From NCBI GenBank assembly GCA_031551135.1, contig JAVBOA010000032.1, positions 1 to 26,431 of the forward strand: a stretch of DNA of 26,431 bases, read 5' to 3'. The position numbers and the translations under genes are program-made. Positions 17,001-25,047 of this stretch are shown here, one piece after another; positions within the stretch are counted from its first letter, which is position 1, and every line of letters begins with the position of its first letter. The DNA is from JAITVM01 sp031551135. GTDB taxonomy: Bacteria; Bacillota; Clostridia; Lachnospirales; JAITVM01. The notes under the pieces were generated by a model. The model was not told where the DNA came from. It worked only from the letters and a program-made list of their open reading frames with translations, and made no database searches.

Positions 17001-20000
17001 TTCGGAAAAGATTTCGGGATATTCTATTACAGCATTTTCAGCTATTTCTAATTTTTCTTTTACTTTTCCGGAAAGATATTCAGCCGCAGTTTCCCATGCA
17101 GATAGCATTGAACCGTCGTAGTGAAGGGGATTTTGGTATATAAGACCTTTTAAATCCGTTATAATATTTTCAGCGGATTTATTTACGAGATTTCGCATAA
17201 AGTTTATATCAACAAAGCCTTTTTCATTTAAAGAAACAGCAAGAGCCTCGATGCTCGTTTGGCAGCTTGTTATTTCTTTTTTAGGTCGTATGGTCCGCCG
17301 GTAAAATATATCAGATTTTATTATTTCTTTATCTTTTTGAATTTCTAGAGAAGATAAAAGCGGATTGTCTTTATCGAATTTAAAAGCCTTTTTATTTACA
17401 CTATCGGTTAAGTATCCGTATTTTCGAACAAATTTATCATATACATTATTTAGCTTCTCACGTTCCGATTCAAAAATATCGTCAGGGCATTCATTTAACT
17501 GCAAGTCGATCAAATTCCGAACTTGATCTCGAATTTCAATCTGCCCTTTTATTCGCTCCAAGCTGATTCCTTTGGCATTATCTTTTATTAGACCGTTTTC
17601 TACATTTCGATATAAAATATTATTTATATAGTAGAAAGAATATTTTTTCATTTCCGGGGCGGCTTCAATCGGGTCATCTTCGGATTTTTCGAAAGTAATT
17701 ATTCCGGCTTCTTTATAAATATTTTTCGGAAGATTCGAAACGGACGTTTTAAGTTCGTTTAATAAATCTGCATTTTCATGAGGAATTAAAGCTGTTTCAT
17801 TTTCATTGCCATACATTGATTTATCATAAACCATTTTTCCAAGCATCATTTGGGGATTGTTTTCATAATATTTATTTACAGGCACGCCATGCGAAGTGCT
17901 TCCGGTAGAAATCCACTCCGGCAGATTTTCATAATCCAATACGATTTGGTTTTCTCTTTTTTGGAGAAATATAATATCTGTCGTTACACTCGTTCCTGCA
18001 TTTTGCATGAATGCGGTGTTTGGAAGACGTATTGCACCTAAAAATTCAGCTTTTTCAGCTAAATTCTTTCGAATTTGAGCATTTGATTTATCAAGTGTTC
18101 CTTTTGATGTAATGAAAGCTAAAATACCGCCGGGACGTAATTTATCAAGAGCTTTATTAAAAAAATAATCATGGATTTTTAAATCATGGCTTTTATATTT
18201 CGGGTCGTAAACTCCGAAATTTCCGAAAGGTACATTTGAAATCGCAAGATCAAAATAATTATCTTTAAAATTTGTTTTTTCAAAGCCTTTTATCTGAATC
18301 TCAGCGTTTGAATAAAGCTTTTTTGCTATTCGACCAGTTATATCATCAATTTCAACTCCGTAAAGCTTTGAATCTCCGAATTTATCAGGTAAAAGTCCAA
18401 AGAAATTTCCAATACCCATGGCCGGTTCAAGGATTTTTCCGCTCTTAAAACCCATCTCCGAAACAGCGTCATACATAGCATTTATTACAGTTTTAGATGT
18501 ATAATGCGCATTCAAAACGGAAGCTTTTGCGGAATTGTACTCATCTTCCATAAGTATTGATTTTAGTTCAGCATATTCATTTCTCAGGCTTTCTTTAGTT
18601 TCGTCAAAAGCAGACGACAAGCCGCCCCAGCCGATATATAATGCCATTTCTTTCATTTCGTCTTTAGTAGCCGGGCGTTTTTCATCTTCAATTATTTTCA
18701 AAGTTTTTATTGCCTGAATATTATTTTTAAATTTAGTTTTCGCCCCGCCTGCGCCAAGCTCCATATCTTCCGAAATCTTAAAATTCCTTGATTTTTGATC
18801 TTTGTCATTAAATTTATTCGACTTTTCTATGCTTATGTTTTCCGCCGTTTCACTCGCCTGTAAAATCTTTTTTTCTTCCTGAACATTATTAAATTCTTCC
18901 GGTTTTTGCGGTATGTTTTCAAGCGTAGCCGGTTCAAACTCATCAGCTCCTTCTTCTTTAAAATAAAAAAAGGTCGATTCTTCCTTTTCGGAATCCTCAA
19001 CCTCCGGATTATTTAATTGCTGTAGATTATTTCTTTCAAAACTATTTCTTCCGCCATATCCTGTATCATCCGGCGGTGTCTGAATATTTCCATCGTGTTT
19101 TCTGTCTGCGGCAGAGGATTCGTTTTCAGTAACTCCGTTTGCAGACGCTCCATCATTTCGTCGGCTCTCCGATCCACTTCCTCCAGATGTTCGTCCAGTT
19201 CGAAAAGTCCTCTCATCACCGAAAATTTCAGCGGCTCGTGTTGTTTCAGATATTGGAATCTCATTTGACCGTATTTCCCCAGTGCCTGAGATTGGTCCAA
19301 CATTTGAAGCGTACCGTTCTCCGGAAAATTCTCCGGTATTGCGCATTCCGGAACTTGTATTCCCTCTATCATCCTGTAATTCATCAAAAGCACTCCTCTC
19401 ATTTTTTAATATTTCTGCTTTATACAAAGCCATTGTTTTTCTTCCGATTCGAAGCAAGGCATCTTTCGCCATATCATTTGATATCGAGCCTAAACAATAA
19501 ACAGATTTTTCGGTATCGAAAAATTTCAAGTATTGATCGATTCTATTTTTGGTCTGCTCTTTATTGAAATCAATATTCATTCTTTCCATTATTAAAGAGC
19601 TTGATGTTAAAGCCGAAATATAAGCCAGAATTTTAAGTGAATCTTCGTTTCCTGCCTTTGATAATTGAGAATATTTCAATTGTTCGTTAATTTTATAACT
19701 GTTTTCAAAGATTTGATTTTTAGATTCACTTGACATGGCGTTAAATATAATCGGTTTTAAATTTTTGGATTCGGTATTCAGATCGTATTTTAAAATGAGT
19801 TCATTTGCTATTATTTCGCTGTTTTCCTGCTTGTGACTCCATTTATATGGAATTGTGTTTATAGCTCCGTTTGTATCGGAAATATCGAATAAAAGCTCAA
19901 GACCTCTTTCATTTTCCTTAAAGGTGTAAATAGCTTTTGCACCTGCATTGACATAACGATTCATGTTTTTATTCCAAATATTCATGGTCGCTATCGCACT

Positions 20001-20159
20001 TGCGTCGGGCCTTTGTCCATAAACAAGAACTTTTTCTTCAAATCCATACTTATATAATTCAGAAGAAAAAGCAGAAAACTTCAGCCATTCACCGGCATTT
20101 GAAGTGATTTTATTTATTGTGTCTTTTGCTAAAATGTACAATTCCTCAGTTTTTCTCAT
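14010..20159 (-). CDS. Giant ArdC-like / N6-adenine methylase / SNF2 helicase protein
   Basis: About 2049 residues. Residues 20-230 look ArdC-like (WLKFSAFSSELYKYGFEEKV, the ssDNA-binding antirestriction fold). Residues 255-450 are a Gly/Ser/Glu-rich disordered linker. A methylase follows with motif I LEPAMGIGNFF (about 575) and motif IV ISNVPFGNFG (about 640), where the usual NPP is NVP. The SNF2/DEAD engine has Walker A AHEVGAGKSFE (about 1254), FVDESQSF (about 1414), ATGTPLSNS (about 1468) and QREGRILRQGN (about 1748). A coiled-coil tail ends it. It probably shields incoming single-stranded DNA and modifies or remodels it in the recipient, which is inference. The start is ATG 20159 with GGGGGA 6 bases upstream; TTG 20162 is also open. 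Linker residues about 260-383 are encoded by DNA that also carries a TnpV-like gene. Confidence 0.9.
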   Translation of the reverse strand: MRKTEELYILAKDTINKITSNAGEWLKFSAFSSELYKYGFEEKVLVYGQRPDASAIATMNIWNKNMNRYVNAGAKAIYTFKENERGLELLFDISDTNGAINTIPYKWSHKQENSEIIANELILKYDLNTESKNLKPIIFNAMSSESKNQIFENSYKINEQLKYSQLSKAGNEDSLKILAYISALTSSSLIMERMNIDFNKEQTKNRIDQYLKFFDTEKSVYCLGSISNDMAKDALLRIGRKTMALYKAEILKNERSAFDELQDDRGNTSSGMRNTGEFSGERYASNVGPISGTGEIRSNEIPISETTRAAEIFGDERTFRTGRTSGGSGSESRRNDGASANGVTENESSAADRKHDGNIQTPPDDTGYGGRNSFERNNLQQLNNPEVEDSEKEESTFFYFKEEGADEFEPATLENIPQKPEEFNNVQEEKKILQASETAENISIEKSNKFNDKDQKSRNFKISEDMELGAGGAKTKFKNNIQAIKTLKIIEDEKRPATKDEMKEMALYIGWGGLSSAFDETKESLRNEYAELKSILMEDEYNSAKASVLNAHYTSKTVINAMYDAVSEMGFKSGKILEPAMGIGNFFGLLPDKFGDSKLYGVEIDDITGRIAKKLYSNAEIQIKGFEKTNFKDNYFDLAISNVPFGNFGVYDPKYKSHDLKIHDYFFNKALDKLRPGGILAFITSKGTLDKSNAQIRKNLAEKAEFLGAIRLPNTAFMQNAGTSVTTDIIFLQKRENQIVLDYENLPEWISTGSTSHGVPVNKYYENNPQMMLGKMVYDKSMYGNENETALIPHENADLLNELKTSVSNLPKNIYKEAGIITFEKSEDDPIEAAPEMKKYSFYYINNILYRNVENGLIKDNAKGISLERIKGQIEIRDQVRNLIDLQLNECPDDIFESEREKLNNVYDKFVRKYGYLTDSVNKKAFKFDKDNPLLSSLEIQKDKEIIKSDIFYRRTIRPKKEITSCQTSIEALAVSLNEKGFVDINFMRNLVNKSAENIITDLKGLIYQNPLHYDGSMLSAWETAAEYLSGKVKEKLEIAENAVIEYPEIFSENLNALKEVQPKPFEASEIGVKLGATWIPPDYIKDFIAETLELRNYEKDRLSVDYIESIGEWKISANFYTSNINTTETWGTKRADSYSILENALNLKFYNVYDTDSEGHRKLNKKETITAREKQEKLKNAFANWIFEDSDRRSTLVDLYNEKFNTIRLREFDGSHLTFPGMNPDIKLRKHQIDAIARVLYGGNTLLAHEVGAGKSFEMIAAGMEMKRLGRCQKPIYVIPNHLIEQFASEFLRLYPSANILVSSKKDFEKENRKQFVSRIACGEFDGIIIAHSSFGKIPMSKEAREKEIRRQINNIVDGIAQAKADKTDNSSIKRMEGIRKGLQTKLEKITDSSKKDDVLSFEQLGIDAIFVDESQSFKNLFVFSKMRNVAGISTTNAEKSSDMFLKTQFINELTGYKNVIFATGTPLSNSMAEMFTLQRYLQMDELEKTNLTTFDAWASTFGEVVNTLELTPEGNGYRMKSRFAKFYNLPELMSMFRNFADIQTAEMLNLPVPLLKNEQPINIKAEASAQLKSFISSLSERADAVRSGSVDPSSDNMLVITNDGRKAALDMRLIDPEFEDIPESKLNLAVNNIFKIWEEGKQDRLTQIIFCDLSTPNQKGFNAYDDIRNKLMSRGIPANEIKFIHEANTDEQKSVLFDKIRRGDVRILIGSTAKCGAGLNVQDKLIALHHLEAPWRPSDVKQREGRILRQGNQNAEVQIYRYITEDSFDAYSWGIIENKYKFISQVMTNKSVSRSAEDIDATALSYAEVKALACGNVKIKEKMEVDIEIAKLMTLKEQYKNSQYRFQDNVKQFPKLIQKYENKITDLQADKKIISGKSNDMKSKSETGFEMTIQNKKINVKSEAGAEILRLSKENNGKSEIGSYVGLKIFLSDSNNLILQGRHEYEVNLGESDIGTIARINNSINEAINEIPVYFDKIEKFKTELERSKSELGKPFDYEEKLSSLLARKFELDSELDISGKEDIIAVDSKPVDINLEIEIIEENEIS
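19013..19384 (-). CDS. tnpV: TnpV-like protein, nested out of frame in the giant methylase-helicase gene
   Basis: The ORF encodes 123 residues from ATG 19384 on the same strand as the giant gene but in another frame. Its body (LGKYGQMRFQYLKQHEP, then HLEEVDRRADEMMERL, then QDMAEEIVLKEIIY) has the order and spacing of the TnpV family known from Tn4451-type mobile elements. AGAGGAG stands 8 bases upstream, an ideal ribosome site inside the other gene's coding sequence. Codon use (many CTG, GAG, CCG) differs from the AT-rich neighbours. In the giant frame the same DNA encodes low-complexity linker. TnpV has no clear biochemical function. The alternative, that the match is a chance product of a biased frame, is unlikely given the long conserved pattern, stop position and ribosome site. 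Confidence 0.8.
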   Translation of the reverse strand: MNYRMIEGIQVPECAIPENFPENGTLQMLDQSQALGKYGQMRFQYLKQHEPLKFSVMRGLFELDEHLEEVDRRADEMMERLQTELLKTNPLPQTENTMEIFRHRRMIQDMAEEIVLKEIIYSN

Positions 20160-20335
20160 CAATTTCCCCCGGACTCATCCAAAAATTTTTACAATTCTTG
20201 ATAATATAATTATATATTGAAAAATTGCAGCAGGGGTCTCAATATCTGAATATGCTAAAACAGCGTATTTAAAAGCTTTGTTGACATTATTCTCTTAAAA
20301 ACTGCATTAAATCCTATAGACTAATCGTAGCGTAT
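20160..20335 (-). other. AT-rich spacer upstream of the giant gene
   Basis: The 176-base gap between the ArpU-like gene and the giant gene holds TATAAT/TATATT-like -10 boxes at 20214-20203 on the minus strand, but no matching -35 at 16-18 bases. A promoter is likely here but not placed. Confidence 0.35.
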
Positions 20336-20899
20336 TCAATTCTTATTATCAAGCTGAAAACGGGGATTAAAAAAATATTGGTGATTAATAAAAATATTTT
20401 TCATATCGTAAAGCCCGAAAATCAAGTATGAAAGGCGAATATATGCTCGATTCAAATACCTAAATAGTGTCGCTCTCGAGATATTGTATTTGTTTGCGAT
20501 AAGATCGCAATTTTGAATTTTGGAATTAATGTGCATGTCATAGATTAAATAATAAAAGATTTTTTCCTCATTTTCTGAAAGAGAACATAATTCTTTGTAA
20601 AAGCTTAATATATGATCGATATACATCAATATAAATCTCGTGTTTTCAAGACTTTCAGCTATAGAGATTGCGTAAACATTAGAATCGTTTGCCGCTAAAT
20701 CGAGACCTTCGCAGTTCTTCGTATAGACGGCAGCTTTAGTATAAGCTTTAAGCGAACGGTAATTTTCTAAAATATTTTTAGTTTCACAGATTTTTTTATA
20801 TCTCGGCTGAGATTTTTCCTTTTCTTTAAGATATTTTTTGACAGCTTCGTTTATTGCATTTTCCAAAAGCATAGAAAGATTTTTTTGTATTTCTGACAT
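20336..20899 (-). CDS. ArpU/sigma-like helix-turn-helix regulator, copy 1
   Basis: The 187-residue protein starts MSEIQKNLSMLLENA, continues with a charged helix (KKYLKEKEKSQPRYKK) and ends with a helix-turn-helix (CDLIANKYNISRATLFRYL) and LIFGLYD plus a short tail. It shares its plan and LIFG ending with the 13460-13999 protein, on the other side of the giant gene. ATG 20899 has AGGAGAGGAG 8 bases upstream; the frame is open to 20992 but that part overlaps the helicase. It is 4 bases from the helicase stop, so it is probably co-translated with the replication genes. It likely regulates transcription, as ArpU/RinA-type proteins do. Confidence 0.65.
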   Translation of the reverse strand: MSEIQKNLSMLLENAINEAVKKYLKEKEKSQPRYKKICETKNILENYRSLKAYTKAAVYTKNCEGLDLAANDSNVYAISIAESLENTRFILMYIDHILSFYKELCSLSENEEKIFYYLIYDMHINSKIQNCDLIANKYNISRATLFRYLNRAYIRLSYLIFGLYDMKNIFINHQYFFNPRFQLDNKN

Positions 20900-20903
20900 A
20901 AAT

Positions 20904-22184
20904 TTATCTCCTCTCCGAATCCTTGAATGTAATATATTTCTCGATAAATTGCAAAAAAATAACGCCGGTTTTCCCGTTGCGTTGTTTTTCAACTAAGAGC
21001 TCAGTATGCGATTTATCCGATTCTTTTCCAAGCCTGTCGCGATGCATAAGAATAATATTGTCCGCATCGTATTCAATCTGTCCCGATTCCCTTAAATCAG
21101 CCATTGACGGGCGTTTGTCGCTCGTTGTTTCGCTGACTCTGTTTAACGACGAAATACATAAAACGTGGATATTTAAATCTTTAGCGAGTTGTTTCAAGCC
21201 TTTCGAATTATTTTCAACAACTTCACGTTTATTAATTCCATTTCCGGCCATATATTGCAGATAATCGATTATTATCAGGTCGAGTTTTCCATGAATCAGC
21301 ATGATTTCTAAACATTTCGCACGTATACCGGACAATGTAATATCAGGCTGCTCGATTGTATAAAGACCGGATAATTCAGTATTTATATTTGAGTTTTCGA
21401 GTTTCTCCAGCTCAGAATCAATCAAGAGCTGAGGATATTTTATTTTATCATTTTCTATCAGGAGTTCCTGCGAAATTTCTCTGTCAATCAGCTGTTCTTT
21501 ACCCATTTCAAGCGAAAAATACGCAATAGTAAAACCTTTTTTTGCAGCATTTCGGCTGATATCAAGTGCTAATAATGATTTACCAATAGACGGTCTTGCG
21601 CCTAAAACAGTCATTTCTTTTTTGTTCAAGCCACCCGTTAGGATATCCAAATCTCTAAAGCCTGTCGTTATTCCGTGAATTTTATTTGAATCGTTTCTGC
21701 GTTGTAAAAGCCGTCTTTTTGCATCAGAAATTAATTCAGAATTGGAATAAATTTTTGCGTTTTCCGATTCGATGACAGGCGGATTCTGCATAATATTCAT
21801 AATTTTATCGAACTCGGCTTCATTTTCGCAAGCTTTTTTTATCTCTTGAACATATTTGTATATTTTACGCCGTTTACTCATTTCTTTTATTTTTTCAGTC
21901 AAGCCTTTTACAGTGTCGATCGAAAAATCAAAGCTTTGTATTGAATCCAGATATTTTCGCGCTCCTTGAATTTTCATGCTCTCAAGTTCGGCTGAAATGA
22001 GAACGTTTTCTACAGGTAAATTGCGCCTGAATATACTGTCTATCGCGATAAACACGCATTTATTCAACGAATCGCAAAAATCATCCTCGTTCAATTCGGT
22101 CAAAAGCTTTATTGCTGACATTTTATCGTTTATTGCGCATGACAGCAGATTTTTTTCTATTTCCGGATTAAAAAATATATTCAT
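20904..22184 (-). CDS. dnaB: DnaB-type replicative helicase
   Basis: The 426-residue protein has the DnaB plan: an N-terminal helical domain (about 1-100) and a RecA-like motor from about 165. Walker A is in GARPSIGKSLLALD (about 195-208), Walker B in LDLIIIDYLQYM, and the C-terminal part has SSLNRVSE, then RPSMADLRESGQIEYDADNI. It unwinds DNA at the fork as a hexamer. It follows the initiator-like gene by 11 bases with GAGGTG before the ATG, so the element brings its own helicase along with initiator and primase. Confidence 0.9.
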   Translation of the reverse strand: MNIFFNPEIEKNLLSCAINDKMSAIKLLTELNEDDFCDSLNKCVFIAIDSIFRRNLPVENVLISAELESMKIQGARKYLDSIQSFDFSIDTVKGLTEKIKEMSKRRKIYKYVQEIKKACENEAEFDKIMNIMQNPPVIESENAKIYSNSELISDAKRRLLQRRNDSNKIHGITTGFRDLDILTGGLNKKEMTVLGARPSIGKSLLALDISRNAAKKGFTIAYFSLEMGKEQLIDREISQELLIENDKIKYPQLLIDSELEKLENSNINTELSGLYTIEQPDITLSGIRAKCLEIMLIHGKLDLIIIDYLQYMAGNGINKREVVENNSKGLKQLAKDLNIHVLCISSLNRVSETTSDKRPSMADLRESGQIEYDADNIILMHRDRLGKESDKSHTELLVEKQRNGKTGVIFLQFIEKYITFKDSERR

Positions 22185-22195
22185 GTCGCACCTCG

Positions 22196-23134
22196 CTACA
22201 GTCCAAGTTTTTCTTTAAGTTCGCTAACAGAGTTTAAACCTGAAGGAGAAAAAGATTTAACAAATGGCAGAATTTTATCATCTCTGAGCCAACGCAAAAT
22301 TACATGATAATGGCTTTTATAGGCATCTTCTTTGCCTTTAGAAAGCATATGGTCGTTTAGATTATCTATATACCGATGGGCAGTATTCTCCCCAAAATCA
22401 TTTACTAAATGCCGGTACTCCTTCAAATTCATCTTCACAATTCCGCGTTTAAAAATTTCGGGCGTGGGTGCGGCCTCACTCTCCGTTGTAATCTCTGTTA
22501 TAATCTCTGGTATTGCTCTTTCATTTTGCGCGCTTTGATCCTCAAAAACAGAACTACGAACTTCTATTTTAGAAGATGGAGTTTTCGAATTAGAATCGCT
22601 TTTTACATTATTTTCTGAGTAAAGTTCATTTTCCGGAGTTTCTGTTTCAGAAATTGCTCCAACATCCTCAAAAGAAATTTCCTGAATTGACAAATTTTCT
22701 TCCTCTGAAACTTCTATTTGTAAAGGATAGCCCTCAAGCGCATAGCCAATTTTATTTAATTCACTCTGGATAAAATAAATATTTGCTTTATATTGTTTTG
22801 TGCGATCCCATTTACAGTTCGGATTTTGACGTTCCGAAATATATCCTTTTTCAATCAAGCATTTTAAATGTATTCTGATATTCGATTCCGATAGCCCCAG
22901 CATAGTTTCTTCTGACAGTTCTTTTGCAGATTTATAAATCCAACCATAAGTTAAATTTATTTCTTTTTCTTTGCCTTCTTTTTTATAGATTTCTTGTTCC
23001 TGTAAACAGAATTTGTCAAAATCTCTTACACGTTCAGACCAATATAAAATTTGCGATAATATCACTGCCTTAACAAAATCGCCTGTAAGCGTTACCAATT
23101 CCTCTTTGATAACGGCTCTTTTAAGTTTATCCAT
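22196..23134 (-). CDS. Replisome-organizer / initiator-like protein
   Basis: From ATG 23134 the product has 312 residues. An N-terminal winged-helix part (ELVTLTGDFVKAVILSQILYWSERV, later LSESNIRIHLKCLIEKGYI) is followed by an acidic, Ser/Glu-rich linker (about 160-230). The C-terminal part (MNLKEYRHLVNDFGENTAHR, then YKSHYHVILRWLRDD) matches phage and plasmid replisome organizers, which bind the origin and help load the helicase. The helicase gene follows directly. The start is the first ATG after the parB terminator; the ribosome site is weak (GAGGGG 13 bases away, GGTG nearer). Confidence 0.7.
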   Translation of the reverse strand: MDKLKRAVIKEELVTLTGDFVKAVILSQILYWSERVRDFDKFCLQEQEIYKKEGKEKEINLTYGWIYKSAKELSEETMLGLSESNIRIHLKCLIEKGYISERQNPNCKWDRTKQYKANIYFIQSELNKIGYALEGYPLQIEVSEEENLSIQEISFEDVGAISETETPENELYSENNVKSDSNSKTPSSKIEVRSSVFEDQSAQNERAIPEIITEITTESEAAPTPEIFKRGIVKMNLKEYRHLVNDFGENTAHRYIDNLNDHMLSKGKEDAYKSHYHVILRWLRDDKILPFVKSFSPSGLNSVSELKEKLGL

Positions 23135-23168
23135 ATTTTCACCATTTCCCCTCAATTTTATTTTCAAC

Positions 23169-23198
23169 AAAAAAAGCCCTGTTTATTAAAAACAAGGC
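23169..23198 (-). terminator. Terminator between parB and the initiator gene
   Basis: On the minus strand GCCTTGTTT and AAACAGGGC form a 9-bp stem (one G-U pair) with a 5-base loop, then seven U. It stands 12 bases after the parB stop and before the initiator start, so it could end parAB transcripts or attenuate the genes beyond. Confidence 0.75.
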
Positions 23199-23210
23199 AT
23201 AAATTTAATT

Positions 23211-24182
23211 TTATTTATTGATTGATTTTTTATAAAATTCAATCGCTTTTATAATATATTCGGTCTGCATTTTCACCGGAATATCTTCAAGAAGATATTT
23301 GAATTTATTTACCGGAATACGAAGCGAAATATTAATCGCTTTTGACGGCTTATTTAATATTTGCTCAATGTCTTCTGAACTAAGAATTTCACTATTTTCA
23401 TCAATATTTCTTAATTTTTTGGAAATCTCGAGATTAATTTTATAATCATTTTCAATGTAGAAATATTGATGTATTTTCTTCTGAGATTCGCATTTTATAT
23501 AAGAAAGCTCAACAGCCGCTCTTAAAGGAATTGTCTCTTCATCAACAAGTTTTAGAATCTCTTCGATCAGGTTATTTAGGCAGATATAACGATATACATT
23601 TGTACGGCTGTCATTATTCTTTAGGGCGATTTTTTTTGATGAACTTAACTTCGTCCCCACAGGGGACAAAGTGTCGTCATTTTTTATGTTAATTAAATCC
23701 ATACGTTTTCCTTGGCTTTTCAAAGCCTCTAATTGCATCTTATAAGCTTTTGCTTTCTCTGACGGCAGTAATTTCTCACGCTGGATTAAATTGCTTTCTA
23801 CAACAATTAAATCTGCACTTTCGCTCGTGATATTTTCTATAACAATAGATTTTATAGAACTTAGCCCAATAAATTTACATGCCGAAACTCTATTATGCCC
23901 TGAAAGTATATAGTATTTTCCATACTCGTCTTTCACAGGAGTGATTAAAACGGGATTTATCAGACCGTTTTCTCTTATACTTATGGCAAGTTCGTCCAGT
24001 TTATCGCCTGAATAAAGCTTAAACGGATGTTTTGGATAATGCAATAAATTTTCGATATTTATATCAATTATTTTTTCTGAATTATTTTCTTCTCGATTGA
24101 GTTTTTCGGGAGTTGTTGGATGAAAAAGTGATTCGAAATCTTTTGTTGATTTTAATTGAATGGATTTTTGTTTTTCAGGCAT
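23211..24182 (-). CDS. parB: ParB-family partition protein
   Basis: From ATG 24182, overlapping the parA stop (ATGCCTGA), the product has 323 residues. The ParB/Srx domain (about residues 35-125) has INIENLLHYPKHPFK, SIRENGLINPVLI and the nucleotide-binding box ILSGHNRVSACKF. A DNA-binding helical region follows (NVYRYICLNNLIEEIL, then IPLRAAVELSYI), then a C-terminal dimer domain. It binds a centromere and works with ParA to segregate the element. Codons for about TLSPVGTK form a 25-base near-perfect palindrome at 23648-23672. AGAGG lies about 12 bases before the start. Confidence 0.88.
   Translation of the reverse strand: MPEKQKSIQLKSTKDFESLFHPTTPEKLNREENNSEKIIDINIENLLHYPKHPFKLYSGDKLDELAISIRENGLINPVLITPVKDEYGKYYILSGHNRVSACKFIGLSSIKSIVIENITSESADLIVVESNLIQREKLLPSEKAKAYKMQLEALKSQGKRMDLINIKNDDTLSPVGTKLSSSKKIALKNNDSRTNVYRYICLNNLIEEILKLVDEETIPLRAAVELSYIKCESQKKIHQYFYIENDYKINLEISKKLRNIDENSEILSSEDIEQILNKPSKAINISLRIPVNKFKYLLEDIPVKMQTEYIIKAIEFYKKSINK
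23648..23672 (-). repeat. GC-rich 25-bp palindrome inside parB
   Basis: Arms ACTTCGTCCCC and GGGGACAAAGT around a 3-base centre match at 10 of 11 positions as DNA. As minus-strand RNA the odd pair is U-G, so all 11 pair. It stands out as GC-rich in an AT-rich gene. It could be a ParB-binding site, an RNA stem or a result of coding constraint. Confidence 0.7.
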
Positions 24183-24954
24183 TCGAAAGCACTTCCTCTG
24201 AAAATTTTGCATAAGCGAGAGCAACTTGACTATTAGGTTCGTATTCGAATATACTTTTTCCTTGAGATGTTGATTCTGCCATTTTTATCGAAAAAGGAAT
24301 CATATTCTCAAAAACTTTTATTCTATCGCTGTAATTTTCTCTGATTGCTGACGCAATTGCCTTTGCAAAATTCGTTCGCTTATCAAACATTGTTAATAAA
24401 ATTCCTTCAATGCATAAATCTGGGTTCATATATTTTTTTACTTTTGAAACAGTATTTAGCAGCAATTCAAGACCTTTAGCACTTAGATAATGACTTTGCA
24501 CCGGTATCAATACGCTATTCGAGGCTGCAAGCGCATTGATTGTAATAATATTTAAGCTCGGCGCACAATCGATTAAAATAAAGTCATAATCATTTTTATA
24601 GGATTCGATGGCATTTTTTAGGATACTTTCCCGTCCGATTACGTTAGTTAAAGTATTTTCCATTCCGGATAACCGTATATCAGACGGAATGAAATCTATA
24701 TTTTCGTATTGTAAAAGATATTCTTGTTTGTTGATTTCTTTATCTTCGGAAACATTGCTTAGCAAGTCAACGATTGTTTTATCCAAAAGTTCCGGTTCCT
24801 GTCCCAAGCACATTGAGAGATTCGCTTGGCTGTCAAGATCAACAATCATAACTTTTTTGCCTGAATTGGCAAGGCTTACTCCAAGATTGGCAGATGTCGC
24901 CGTCTTACCTGTCCCACCCTTTTGATTAACAATAGAGATGATTTTGCATGTCAT
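24175..24954 (-). CDS. parA: ParA-family partition ATPase
   Basis: The 259-residue protein begins with the deviant Walker A of ParA/Soj (NQKGGTGKTATSANLG, about residues 9-24), followed by VDLDSQANLS (A' region) and ILIDCAPSLN (Walker B). The short N-terminus, without an extra helix-turn-helix, is that of type Ib or chromosomal Soj-like ParA. It moves the element by cycling on the nucleoid with ParB. AGGAGG stands 6 bases before the ATG. It is first of the leftward operon, behind a leader with a terminator-like hairpin. Confidence 0.92.
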   Translation of the reverse strand: MTCKIISIVNQKGGTGKTATSANLGVSLANSGKKVMIVDLDSQANLSMCLGQEPELLDKTIVDLLSNVSEDKEINKQEYLLQYENIDFIPSDIRLSGMENTLTNVIGRESILKNAIESYKNDYDFILIDCAPSLNIITINALAASNSVLIPVQSHYLSAKGLELLLNTVSKVKKYMNPDLCIEGILLTMFDKRTNFAKAIASAIRENYSDRIKVFENMIPFSIKMAESTSQGKSIFEYEPNSQVALAYAKFSEEVLSNA

Positions 24955-24987
24955 AAAATTCCTCCTATTTTTTCAAATAAGTTTGTT

Positions 24988-25044
24988 AAAAAAAAACAAG
25001 GCTAACATAACAAACCCTTGATTTATAAGGCTTTATCAGTTAGC
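24988..25044 (-). promoter_or_regulatory. parA leader with overlapping terminator and alternative stems
   Basis: On the minus strand CAAGG (25020-25016) pairs with CCTTG (25001-24997), followed by nine U: a weak intrinsic terminator just before parA. Two other pairings compete with it: CCTT (25030-25027) with the AAGG of the first arm, and GCTAAC (25044-25039) with GTTAGC (25006-25001). This is attenuator-like layout. Whether a protein, RNA or translation controls it is not visible. Confidence 0.55.
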
Positions 25045-25047
25045 TTT

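Noticed and set aside
19139..19567. Plus-strand ORFs opposite the TnpV segment (142 and 72 codons)
   Set aside because: They are antisense to two real minus-strand frames, have no ribosome site and show no family pattern.
20281..20310. Plus-strand TTGACA promoter in the spacer before the giant gene
   Set aside because: No acceptable -10 follows at 16-18 bases and it would drive antisense transcription only.
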